Shown piece by piece: positions 18,460-26,517 of a stretch of 64,000 bases of DNA; position 1 is the stretch's first letter, and each line of letters starts with the position of its first letter. The notes under the pieces are model-generated. The model made no database searches, had not been told where the DNA came from, and worked only from the letters and a program-made list of their open reading frames with translations. Source of the DNA: Pirellulaceae bacterium (lineage in GTDB: Bacteria > Planctomycetota > Planctomycetia > Pirellulales > Pirellulaceae); the NCBI GenBank assembly GCA_018402565.1, contig JAGYIQ010000009.1:120533-184532 (forward strand), in the 5' to 3' direction. Position numbers and translations under genes: made by a program.

Positions 18460-18600
18460 TGCTTTGTTACAGCCAGAACTTAGGGTGTGGCAAAGGGGTC
18501 AGGCGTCAATTGTGCGCAGCACCCGCAGGGCCGTTCCGGCAATTGACGCCTGACCCCTTTGCCACACCGATCCCAAAATTAAATTGTGACAAAGCACTAG
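18456..18600. mobile_element. MITE-like element, copy 1 of the CTAGTGCTTTGT family (145 bp)
   Basis: The ends are inverted repeats: CTAGTGCTTTGTTACA and TGTGACAAAGCACTAG (one mismatch). Inside is a second palindrome, GGTCAGGCGTCAATTG with CAATTGACGCCTGACC. The second copy at 38201-38321 is the same except for an internal deletion of about 24 bp. No open frame of its own is convincing, so it would depend on a transposase elsewhere. Confidence 0.85.
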
Positions 18601-18649
18601 TGGCCGCTTTCGCTTGGATTTTCGGTCGTCGTCTGGTACACTGAGACCC

Positions 18650-19261
18650 ATGAGCACCGCACCTCAAAAGCTGCCACTAACCGCCGCCGAGTACCTGGCG
18701 GGGGAACTGGTCGCCCAGCAAAAACACGAATACGTGGATGGCACAGCTTACGCCATGTCCGGGGCCTCCGTACGCCACAATCGCATTGCCACCAATGTGA
18801 CCGGTACCCTGCACGCGCAGCTTCCCGGCCAGCCCTGCCAAGTTTTTAATTCGGATATGAAAATCCGCATCCGGCCCAATCAACCGCTGCGGTTCTACTA
18901 TCCCGATGCGTCGGTAGTCGGTCGCCCCAACCCCGACGCGGACTTGTTCCAAGATCACCCAGTGCTGGTGGTCGAAGTCCTCTCCGAGTCGACCCGACGA
19001 TTCGATGAACTGGAGAAACACGCCGCCTATCTGGGCATGCCCTCATTGCAGGGCTACCTGCTGCTGGAGCAGGACCGCCCTGCAGCGGTACTCTATCGCC
19101 GCGGCCCAGACGGCTTCGTCCGCGAAGACTACGCGGGTCCGGAAGCAACGATTGACTTGCCGGAGATCGGTTGCCAGTTGCATTTGGCAGATGCTTATGC
19201 CAACGTGACATTCCCCACCACTCCTGGCGAGTATCCCACTACCGGCGAGGAATCCTTGTAA
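18650..19261 (+). CDS. Uma2 family protein (PD-(D/E)XK nuclease-like, DUF820)
   Basis: About 203 residues from the ATG at 18650; the frame is open 12 codons further upstream but that part lies against the MITE-like element. Family features are LTAAEYLAGE at the N-terminus, YPDASVVG with the metal-binding Asp, and LVVEVLSEST with the catalytic Glu. Uma2 proteins are numerous in cyanobacteria and planctomycetes and their role is not established. The stop TAA lies in the first bases of the 163-bp element that starts at 19258. The gene is thus sandwiched between two different inverted-repeat elements. Confidence 0.9.
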   Translation: MSTAPQKLPLTAAEYLAGELVAQQKHEYVDGTAYAMSGASVRHNRIATNVTGTLHAQLPGQPCQVFNSDMKIRIRPNQPLRFYYPDASVVGRPNPDADLFQDHPVLVVEVLSESTRRFDELEKHAAYLGMPSLQGYLLLEQDRPAAVLYRRGPDGFVREDYAGPEATIDLPEIGCQLHLADAYANVTFPTTPGEYPTTGEESL

Positions 19262-19420
19262 CCGTTCACGCCCCGTAGGGTGTCGTGGAGCAAGTCGGGC
19301 TAACTAGATGATCGTTTGTGTACAGGAACGACTGGTTAATTCCGCAGGTTTGCCCCATGCAAGATCCGACTTGCGGAACGCACCAGCCCCTAGAATCACC
19401 TCCTTACCGTGAACGGTTAC
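19258..19420. mobile_element. MITE-like element, copy 1 of the GTAACCGTTCACG family (163 bp)
   Basis: The ends are perfect inverted repeats of 13 bp, GTAACCGTTCACG and CGTGAACGGTTAC. Both arms also contain GCAAGTCGG in inverted orientation. The second full copy at 56239-56401 has exactly the same length. Solo ends and half-elements occur elsewhere in the window. The element lies in the leader of the heme-protein gene. Confidence 0.85.
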
Positions 19421-19503
19421 GAATCCTCCGACGACAACTCGGAGGAGCAAGACACACCCGCGTCGCCCTAATTCACTCGCGACCAACCCCGAAGGTCACC
19501 GAC

Positions 19504-22500
19504 ATGCCGCTGTTGAACGGACTCAGGTTCGCCGTCGTTGTGTGTGCTTGTGCCCTGACTGCCATTGCCAGTGGCCAGTCGGTGGACGCGCGAGGACTCG
19601 CTGACTACCCCGTAGCTTGTCGGGATACGCACCCGCTAGCGCACCAAGCAGGCGACCAAGCAACACACCAGGACGTCGGGTTGCAGGTCCCCCCCGACTT
19701 GGCCTTGGACCAAGTCCTGTGCGATCCGGTAGTGGCCAATCCCTTGTACTTGAACTTCGACGCCCGCGGTCGATTGTGGGTCGTCCAATTCCGCCAATAT
19801 CCCTGGCCGGCCGGCCTGCAACTGATCAGTCGTGATAACGTGTGGCGGAACGTCTACCAACCCGCCTTTCCCCCGCCTCCACCCCACGCGCTCGATTCAC
19901 CCTTTCGGGGTCAAGATCGCATTACGATCCACCAAGATACCGACGGCGATGGCGTCTTCGATCAACACCACGTGTTCTTGGATGGCTTGAACCTAGCCAC
20001 GGCCGCCTTGCCTGGCCGAGGCGGTGTTTACGTCATGAATCCACCTTATTTACTTTTTTACGCCGACTCGAATGAAGACGATGTCCCCGATTCACTCACG
20101 CCGCAGATCCTGCTCTCGGGGTTCGGCATCGAGGACACGCATTCGATCGCCAACTCGCTCCGCTGGGGGCCCGACGGCTGGATCTATGGCACCCAGGGCA
20201 GCACCGTCAGCGCAGCGATTGTCCATCACGGCCCCGACAATCAACCGTTGCTCGAACGACCTCCGATCCACTCGATGGGCCAGCACCTGTGGCGGTATCA
20301 TCCGGAACAACACCGCTACGAGATTTTCGCCGAAGGGGGAGGCAATGCCTTTGGTGTGGAGTTTGACGCCCAAGGTCGCGTTTATTCCGGACACAACGGG
20401 GGAGACACGCGTGGCTTCCATTATGTCCAGGGCGGCTACTACCTGAAGAACTTCGGCAAGCACGGTTCGCACTCCAATCCTTTTGTCTTTGGTTTTTATC
20501 CCGCCATGCGGCATCATGCCGCCCCGCGATTTTCGCACACCTTCGAAATTTATGAAGCCGATGGCCTGCCGGCAAAGTACCACGGCCAACTCTTCGCCGT
20601 ATCGCCCATCCTGCACGAAGTCATGCTCAGCGAACTGTCACCAGACGGCAGCACTCGGCAAACCACCGACCGAGGACCCGTCGTCACCGCCAGTTCGCAA
20701 CCCCAGGCCGATTGGTTTACACCCGTCGATATTCAAACCGGACCCGATGGGGCGTTGTACATTGCGGATTGGTACTCCAGTCAATCGAATCACTATCGCA
20801 ATCACGAAGGCCAGACGAATCCGGAGCTGGGTCGAGTCTACCGGCTGCGGGACGCCAGTGACGCGTCCTACCCGGTGTTCGACCTACGCACCTCTGCCAG
20901 CCACGACTTGGTGGAACGCGGCCTCACGCACCCGAATCGCTGGTACCGCGAAACCGCCCTCCGCCTGTTGGGCGATCGTCGCGATCCGCATGTCGTGCCG
21001 CTCCTCATCAGCCGCGCCACCAGCCAACAGAACCCGCATGCGTTGGAGGCCGTGTGGGCGCTGCACCAAACTGCCGGCATCGATGATGCCGTCGCACTCC
21101 AACTCCTCGCCCACCCACAGGCGCCGGTGCGTCGCTGGACCGTGCAACTGCTGGGCGATCGTTTCCTCACGCCCGACCAACCAACGACAACGCCCCCAAT
21201 CGCTGAGCATACCCCAGCGATCGCGGCCGACCTAACAGCCGCCCTGCTAGAATTGGCCGCCCGCGAACCCGATATCGAGGTCCGTTTGCAATTGGCCTGC
21301 TCCGCTCGACGTTTCCCCGCCAACCTGGGCCTTCCGCTCCTCGGACAGCTGCTCCGCCATTCGTCTGACGCCAGCGATCCATTGATCCCACTGGCCATCT
21401 GGTGGGGGATCGAAGCCCACGCCGACAACCACGCTGCGGTGTTGACTTGGTTGACGGACTTTCAAGTCTGCGACCTACCCCTGACCCAAACCAGTCAAAT
21501 CGTGCCGAGATTGATCAAGCGCAGTGCCATGTTGGGAACGCAAGACGAGCTAAGACATTGCGCAGCCCTGTTGAGCCTGGCCACCACCGCCACACAGACG
21601 CAGGCCTGGGTCACGGGTCTGGCCGAGGCCTTCGCAGGCCGCCCCTTGCCGCCACTGCCCACGGAACTGGTCGCCGCGTTGTCTCGTGTCGAAGGCCATT
21701 ATGCCGTGGTCCTGGGGATTCGCCAGGGCAATGTGGAAGCGCAGGCAGAGGGGCTGCGGTTGCTGTTGGATAACGATCAACCGATGGAGCAGCGAGAATC
21801 CGTCATCCTGGCTCTGGGGGAAGTACGCACCGCAGCTGCCGTCCCTCGCCTACAGGAATTGCTGGAATCACGCCCTGCCGATCGTTTGGCCCTGGCCAGC
21901 CTCTCGGCCCTCCAAAACTTCGACCAACCGGAATTGGCCCCTTGGTTGGTCGCCAGGGCTGGAAGCATGAGCCCAGCGGTATGGGAATCTGCTCAAAGTG
22001 TTCTAGCCAGTCGCCCGGGGTGGGCTCGAGTGCTCTTAGAGGCCGTCGCCACGGAGCAGATCGCGCGACAAGCCATTGCGCCGGAGACGATCGCGCGAAT
22101 GAGCTGGCATCGGGATCCTATCTTGCAGGCCGAACGACAGCGACTGTTTCCTGCGCGCGAATCCAGCCTAAGCGCACTAGAAGAGCAGATCGAACGCATC
22201 GGACAGGTCATGCTGGCCGGCAACGGCAATCCACTCGAAGGGCAGAAGCTTTACCATGGCGTCGCCAACTGCGGCAAGTGTCACGTCATGTTCGGTCGCG
22301 GCGGCGACATCGGCCCCGACCTGACGTCTTACCAACGCACCCAACTGCGATCGCTGCTGTTGGCCGTGGTCCATCCCGACGCCGAGATCCGCGAAGGGTT
22401 CGAAACCTGGACCGTGTTGACTCAAGACGGGCAAGTCCTCAGCGGACTGAAAGTTGACGAAGATCCGCAACGCCTGGTGCTGCGTTCAGCCGATGGCCAA

Positions 22501-22644
22501 ACCACAACCATCCCACTCGATCAAATCGACGAGCGTACGCCCAGCCCGAACTCTCTGATGCCGCGGGGCCTATTGGACAATCTGAGTGACACCGAGATCC
22601 GCGATCTGCTGGCGTTCCTCACCAGTACCACGCCGCCCAATTAG
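19504..22644 (+). CDS. PVC-type heme-binding protein with beta-propeller dehydrogenase domain and HEAT repeats
   Basis: A 1046-residue exported protein. ATG at 19504 follows GAAGG and begins a signal peptide (LRFAVVVCACALTAIASG); the frame is open to 19318 but that part is the mobile element. The first ~450 residues are a membrane-bound dehydrogenase-like propeller (VVANPLYLNFDARGRLWVVQ, TDGDGVFD, GPDGALYIADWYS). HEAT-like repeats follow to about 870. The C-terminal cytochrome-like domain has CGKCH at residues 923-927 and GGDIGPDLT downstream, then a beta domain with EGFETWTVLTQDG. This layout matches the TIGR02604/TIGR02603 families of Pirellula and Verrucomicrobium type, thought to act in periplasmic oxidation of carbon substrates. 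Confidence 0.93.
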   Translation: MPLLNGLRFAVVVCACALTAIASGQSVDARGLADYPVACRDTHPLAHQAGDQATHQDVGLQVPPDLALDQVLCDPVVANPLYLNFDARGRLWVVQFRQYPWPAGLQLISRDNVWRNVYQPAFPPPPPHALDSPFRGQDRITIHQDTDGDGVFDQHHVFLDGLNLATAALPGRGGVYVMNPPYLLFYADSNEDDVPDSLTPQILLSGFGIEDTHSIANSLRWGPDGWIYGTQGSTVSAAIVHHGPDNQPLLERPPIHSMGQHLWRYHPEQHRYEIFAEGGGNAFGVEFDAQGRVYSGHNGGDTRGFHYVQGGYYLKNFGKHGSHSNPFVFGFYPAMRHHAAPRFSHTFEIYEADGLPAKYHGQLFAVSPILHEVMLSELSPDGSTRQTTDRGPVVTASSQPQADWFTPVDIQTGPDGALYIADWYSSQSNHYRNHEGQTNPELGRVYRLRDASDASYPVFDLRTSASHDLVERGLTHPNRWYRETALRLLGDRRDPHVVPLLISRATSQQNPHALEAVWALHQTAGIDDAVALQLLAHPQAPVRRWTVQLLGDRFLTPDQPTTTPPIAEHTPAIAADLTAALLELAAREPDIEVRLQLACSARRFPANLGLPLLGQLLRHSSDASDPLIPLAIWWGIEAHADNHAAVLTWLTDFQVCDLPLTQTSQIVPRLIKRSAMLGTQDELRHCAALLSLATTATQTQAWVTGLAEAFAGRPLPPLPTELVAALSRVEGHYAVVLGIRQGNVEAQAEGLRLLLDNDQPMEQRESVILALGEVRTAAAVPRLQELLESRPADRLALASLSALQNFDQPELAPWLVARAGSMSPAVWESAQSVLASRPGWARVLLEAVATEQIARQAIAPETIARMSWHRDPILQAERQRLFPARESSLSALEEQIERIGQVMLAGNGNPLEGQKLYHGVANCGKCHVMFGRGGDIGPDLTSYQRTQLRSLLLAVVHPDAEIREGFETWTVLTQDGQVLSGLKVDEDPQRLVLRSADGQTTTIPLDQIDERTPSPNSLMPRGLLDNLSDTEIRDLLAFLTSTTPPN

Positions 22645-22758
22645 GGACTGTAAAACGAGCAGAGGGCTGCTGGTGTACAGCGGGAATCGGCGAGAGCATG
22701 TGCATGCGTTTGGAACGACTGGGCTGTTTGTGTCGCGTATGTCAAACTCCGACGCTCT

Positions 22759-22892
22759 GTGACCAAGGGGCGGAGTGCCTTCTACTTGATTATCGGGGGA
22801 GCTTTCTCGCTGTCAAACTTTCGGTCCCACGGGTGAACCCGTGGGGGCCGTGTGACCAAGGGGCAGAGTGCCTTCTTTTTGATTATTGCGGG
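22759..22892. repeat. Dispersed repeat, GACCAAGGGGC/TTTCGGTCCCACGGG family, copy 1
   Basis: The block has GTGACCAAGGGGC, CCTTCTACTTGATTAT, TCAAACTTTCGGTCCCACGG, a GGGTGAACCCGTGGG palindrome, and then GTGACCAAGGGGC again. Related blocks are at 42062-42260 and 60750-60870. Confidence 0.8.
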
Positions 22893-22955
22893 CAGGGCTG
22901 ATAGCTGGTCAGTCATCGCCCCCACCGGGAAAAGCCCAAGTGAGTGGGCGGAATG

Positions 22956-23070
22956 TAGACCAGCAGTCCTCTGCTGGTTTGAAGTGGAATGAGGACAGAG
23001 GAATGAGGACAGAGGAATAGGAACAGAGGAATAGGCGCAGTTGTAGACCAGCGGCAGTCTGCTGGATCGT
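22956..23070. repeat. TAGACCAGCAG palindromes and GAGGACAGAGGAAT tandem repeat
   Basis: TAGACCAGCAGTCCTCTGCT is a short palindrome (ACCAGCAG / CTGCTGGT) that recurs at 41981 and is tandemly repeated at 60080. It is followed by about four copies of a 14-bp purine-rich unit (GAATGAGGACAGAG) and a second, degraded TAGACCAGCGGCAGTCTGCT. Confidence 0.75.
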
Positions 23071-23214
23071 GATTGAGAGCCGACATTAGTTAGTGTTGGC
23101 TCGGAGACTGTGTGAGTCGAGTGGTAGGTTATCGGTCTTTCGTCGGTTGAGGCATCTCAGCAACAGTTGGGCTCGAAAGGGATTGAAAATCTGCATGCCG
23201 CGGAACGGTTCTCA

Positions 23215-23530
23215 GGGGACCGCGCACGCCGGCGGCGGTGCGGGTGAATGTCGCTGCGACGTCGTGTTTGTCGGTCGCGTCGAGCATGGTGCCGCGCACG
23301 CCTCTGGCGTTGCGGTTAAACACCGCCGCCACGTCCTATCTGAAGGGGACCGCGCACGCCGGCGGCGGTGCGGGTGAATGTCGCTGCGACGTCGTGTTTG
23401 TCGGTCACGTCGAGCATGGTGCCGCGCACGCCTCTGGCGTTGCGGTTAAACACCGCCGCCACGTCCTATCTGAAGGGGACCGCGCACGCCGGCGGCGGTG
23501 CGGGTGAATGTCGTTGCGACGTCCTACACC
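23215..23530. repeat. Tandem array with 130-bp period (about 2.4 copies)
   Basis: GGGGACCGCGCACGCC recurs with its CGCGCACGCC at 23221, 23351 and 23481. Each 130-bp unit appears to be two diverged halves of about 65 bp, both containing GCGCACGCC and a GCCACGTC or GCGACGTC block. Because 130 is not a multiple of 3, one frame reads different halves in turn and several long open frames arise; I treat them as spurious. The array abuts the 3' end of the radical SAM gene. Confidence 0.85.
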
Positions 23531-23533
23531 CGC

Positions 23534-24853
23534 TCAAGCGTTTGCTGACCGATGAAAATCCAGCGTATAGATCGTGTTGGGAGCGACCTCGCATTCGGCC
23601 CAACAGCCCGCACAGGCTCGTACCCACCGACGTTGGTCCGCGGCGGTGGCAGACGCCCAGACTTCCGCAAACGACTGGTGTCGCAGGTTTCCCACCGCTT
23701 GGCTGTTGAACTGACAGACGGGCACGTCCCCGTTGGGAAACAATCGCAAATGAGCATGCAAGGCTTGGCAGGCCTTTGGACGCGAGGATCGATTGTGCAA
23801 GATTCGATCGGCCACACCTCGCAGGTAGTTCAACCGTAGCCGGCGACGGAACCACGGCAAATGACTGGCACTCTGCTCCGCGTCTGCCAAGACCTCGGCC
23901 ACTTTGGCTGGCGTCAATTCCGAAAAGGTTGCAAACTCGGTTTGATCGATGCGGCGATCGCGATCCAAGCTGTACGTCGCGCTCTCGGCATAGGCCACAA
24001 TCAAGTGATGCTCGATGTTCAGCGACTTTAAACGCTCTTGCAGGAGTTTGTATTGTTGCAGCCCTTGATCGTTGACCACCGTTTGATTGACGGTCAAATG
24101 CAGGTTCAGCTCCTTGCGGCGAGGCGCTAGCGCCTCGAGTGTCTTCCAAGCAGAGCGGAACGCGGAGCGGCTGCCGCGGATTTCGTTGTGGTAGTCGTCG
24201 ACACCATCGATCGAGATGGCCAACTCCAGCGGCACGGTGCGATCGCGTTCCTGGCAGAAATTGACGATGCGCTGGCTCAGAAAACCATTGCTGCTGATGT
24301 GGACGAACAGTGGCTTTAAGTGTCGGATCGCGGCATGATAGATCTCCAACAGATCCGTCCGCACGAAGGGCTCGCCACCCGTCAACCGCACGGCATCCAG
24401 TGGCGGCAACTGACGATAGATGTGCTCGATTTCCTCCAGCGATAAATCACCGGTGGTCGACAGTTGCCAGGAGTCGCACATAACACAGCGGGCGTTGCAG
24501 CCAAAGGTCACCGTATGCGTCAACAATCGTGGCGGCATCACCGCGCCCTGCCGAGCCCGGTAGAGTGTCCACGGAAACCGAGCCGCTCGTTGGAGAGCGG
24601 TCCAGCCATAGTGCAATCGGCCCCACCCCCGCGTCGCTGGACGCTGGACCGTCCGACTGACTTGCGATTCCGACGGTTCCGCTGTCGTTAAATCAACCAG
24701 ATCAAGATTCTCGGCTTGATTCCCGACGACCTCGATCGCTTCGGGAGCGTCGACCGACGTGTCGCTGGTCCCGTGAATGATCGGCAAGGTCGGCCAGGAA
24801 TCGGACGAAGACGGTGGAGCATCGATGGTTCTGGTTGTGTTTTCGTGGGTCAT
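23534..24853 (-). CDS. Radical SAM protein with SPASM-like C-terminal cysteines
   Basis: A 439-residue protein. The [4Fe-4S] motif CNARCVMC (C119, C123, C126, CxxxCxxC) and RLTGGEPF (about 157-163) define the radical SAM core. The C-terminal part has CQALHAHLRLFPNGDVPVCQ and CAGCWAEC, cysteines placed like those of a SPASM/twitch domain that bind extra clusters. The N-terminal ~110 residues are low in conserved features and may be a linker or recruitment region. It overlaps the glycosyltransferase gene by 4 bp (ATGA), so they are coupled. The 3' end runs into the 130-bp repeat array. Substrate unknown: radical SAM/SPASM enzymes modify peptides, sugars or lipids. Confidence 0.9.
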   Translation of the reverse strand: MTHENTTRTIDAPPSSSDSWPTLPIIHGTSDTSVDAPEAIEVVGNQAENLDLVDLTTAEPSESQVSRTVQRPATRGWGRLHYGWTALQRAARFPWTLYRARQGAVMPPRLLTHTVTFGCNARCVMCDSWQLSTTGDLSLEEIEHIYRQLPPLDAVRLTGGEPFVRTDLLEIYHAAIRHLKPLFVHISSNGFLSQRIVNFCQERDRTVPLELAISIDGVDDYHNEIRGSRSAFRSAWKTLEALAPRRKELNLHLTVNQTVVNDQGLQQYKLLQERLKSLNIEHHLIVAYAESATYSLDRDRRIDQTEFATFSELTPAKVAEVLADAEQSASHLPWFRRRLRLNYLRGVADRILHNRSSRPKACQALHAHLRLFPNGDVPVCQFNSQAVGNLRHQSFAEVWASATAADQRRWVRACAGCWAECEVAPNTIYTLDFHRSANA

Positions 24854-25974
24854 AGGTCGGCTCCTACCGCCACCAAATCGGTGGAAACCGGGATCGTGGA
24901 ATGGACGGGTGTGACTGGGATCATCTGTCGAATTTGTTGCAGCACCTCGTCGTTACCAGCGGGCTGACGCTTGCCCATCCGCTGGCGGTACATCGGCAAT
25001 TCATCGACAAACTGCTGGAACTCTCGTCGCGTCACCGCGGTCGGCAAAACACAGCGTCCCAACCCACTGGCCTGCAGAAAGTGCCCGTTGATCTGTTGCT
25101 CAAAGTTACCGTGCTCGGGAATCGCCAGCACCGGCTTGCCGACCGCCAAAGCCTCGCCGATCAGTTGATTGCCGGCCGTCGAAATCAAACAGCGGCAGGT
25201 GACCAAGTCGCGAATGAACTGTCGCGATCCGATCCGCTTGAATTGGAGGTTCCCCACTTGCTCGTCCCGGTCCAATCCATAAACCGTACAGGGGTAAGGC
25301 AATTGCGCCAGTTCCTTGAGCCAGGGGCCAGCCTGATGTCGCCGGAGGTACACCAGCACATGCTCGCCGACTTGGCTGGCTGATTGCCCCAACTCTTCTC
25401 GAATCAAGACGCCCACTTGCCGATAATACTCGGTACCGGACCGTTGGGGGAATTGATAGAACGAACTGATCAAATGGGCATCCGCCCACGGGCAGAACAA
25501 TTTGACACTGGGTTGCAGGAATCGAGTCCGCAACCGCAAGGCTTTCGGCAGCGAATCCACCTCGATCGCCGAAAGAAAATGCTGGTGGTCCAAACTCAGG
25601 GTCCGAATGCCCAACGGCCGAGTCACCCGGGGCAGGAGGGGCTCGAAATCGACGATCGCCAAGTGCGGGTTGAAGTGATCCACAATCGCGGTCAGGTCTC
25701 GCAGGTACTTTCGCAAGTGATAGAGGAACGGGACCGCCGAGCAACAGGACTTCAAGTAGCTCAACTTCCCACTTTGATAATACGCAAAATTTAGACTCGG
25801 GATGACTCGCAATTGCACGTGCGGCTCATGAATCGTCGCCTCATGCAACCATTGCCACATGTTGGACGGGCACAGAACCAACAAAGAGTCCCCGCGAAGG
25901 GCTTGTATCAAACACAGAATCCGAGCGGCGTGCCCGCGTCCTTCTCCCGAAAAGCTGATCACGATGCGTGCCAT
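24850..25974 (-). CDS. GT-B glycosyltransferase (family 28/MurG-like, TIGR00661-type)
   Basis: A 374-residue protein. ATG at 25974 has GAGAGGAAG just upstream, so I prefer it to the ATG 24 bp earlier. The N-terminus ARIVISFSGEGRGHAARI is the glycine-rich acceptor-side loop seen in MurG-like enzymes. The C-terminal STAGNQLIGEALAVGKPVL and PEHGNFEQQING form the nucleotide-sugar binding region. It is the first gene of a two-gene operon with the radical SAM gene. It probably transfers a sugar from a nucleotide donor at the inner face of the membrane; donor and acceptor unknown. Confidence 0.85.
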   Translation of the reverse strand: MARIVISFSGEGRGHAARILCLIQALRGDSLLVLCPSNMWQWLHEATIHEPHVQLRVIPSLNFAYYQSGKLSYLKSCCSAVPFLYHLRKYLRDLTAIVDHFNPHLAIVDFEPLLPRVTRPLGIRTLSLDHQHFLSAIEVDSLPKALRLRTRFLQPSVKLFCPWADAHLISSFYQFPQRSGTEYYRQVGVLIREELGQSASQVGEHVLVYLRRHQAGPWLKELAQLPYPCTVYGLDRDEQVGNLQFKRIGSRQFIRDLVTCRCLISTAGNQLIGEALAVGKPVLAIPEHGNFEQQINGHFLQASGLGRCVLPTAVTRREFQQFVDELPMYRQRMGKRQPAGNDEVLQQIRQMIPVTPVHSTIPVSTDLVAVGADL

Positions 25975-25998
25975 CTCGACTTCCTCTCCGCAGAACAC

Positions 25999-26517
25999 TC
26001 ATCACGGTATCCGGTTGGCGCTTCCGCTGCAGCCACGCCCCCATCCGCCGGCCCGTCCTAGCCCAAATCCTAGCAGCGACGTATTAACATAATATTTTGA
26101 TATGAATTAGATTTTATGATGATTAAATGAACGAATGAATAAGAAGATGAGCATGCCGCAGGAGGGAATGGGGGAAAAGGGAAGGGTGTAGGGTGAAGGG
26201 TGAAGGAGATGCTCGTGCTCGTAAACGAAAAAAGGCCGAGATTACGAGGACTGCTGCGATGAGGACGGGGACGAGGACGAGGAGCGTTGCGATTCATCGG
26301 GACCGATGGCGAGGAGCGTTGCGAGTCATCGGGACGGAGGGCGAGGAGCGTTGCGTGGCGGATCGATCCCCGTCCACGGACGACTCCGCCACCCCAGCAG
26401 ACCGCTGCGATCGAATAACGACCGCGGGCCACGGCAGTGGTCGCCCGCCCCACGATGGCCACGATGACCACGACGACCAAGCTGCCCGCGATAACAGCGA
26501 TGACTGCGACGACCGGA
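25999..26517. other. Intergenic, AT-rich then low-complexity with a 32-bp tandem repeat
   Basis: About 26080-26150 is AT-rich and could hold the glycosyltransferase promoter. From about 26280 a unit beginning GAGGAGCGTTGCG recurs with a period near 32 bp (three times). The CGACGAGGACG and GAGCAC-type words resemble the purine-rich hexamers elsewhere. Open frames on both strands look spurious. Confidence 0.6.

Noticed and set aside
23093..23709. Overlapping plus-strand frames with repeated Ala/Arg/Gly words
   Set aside because: They follow the 130-bp array and end inside the radical SAM gene on the other strand; no ribosome-binding site or domain.
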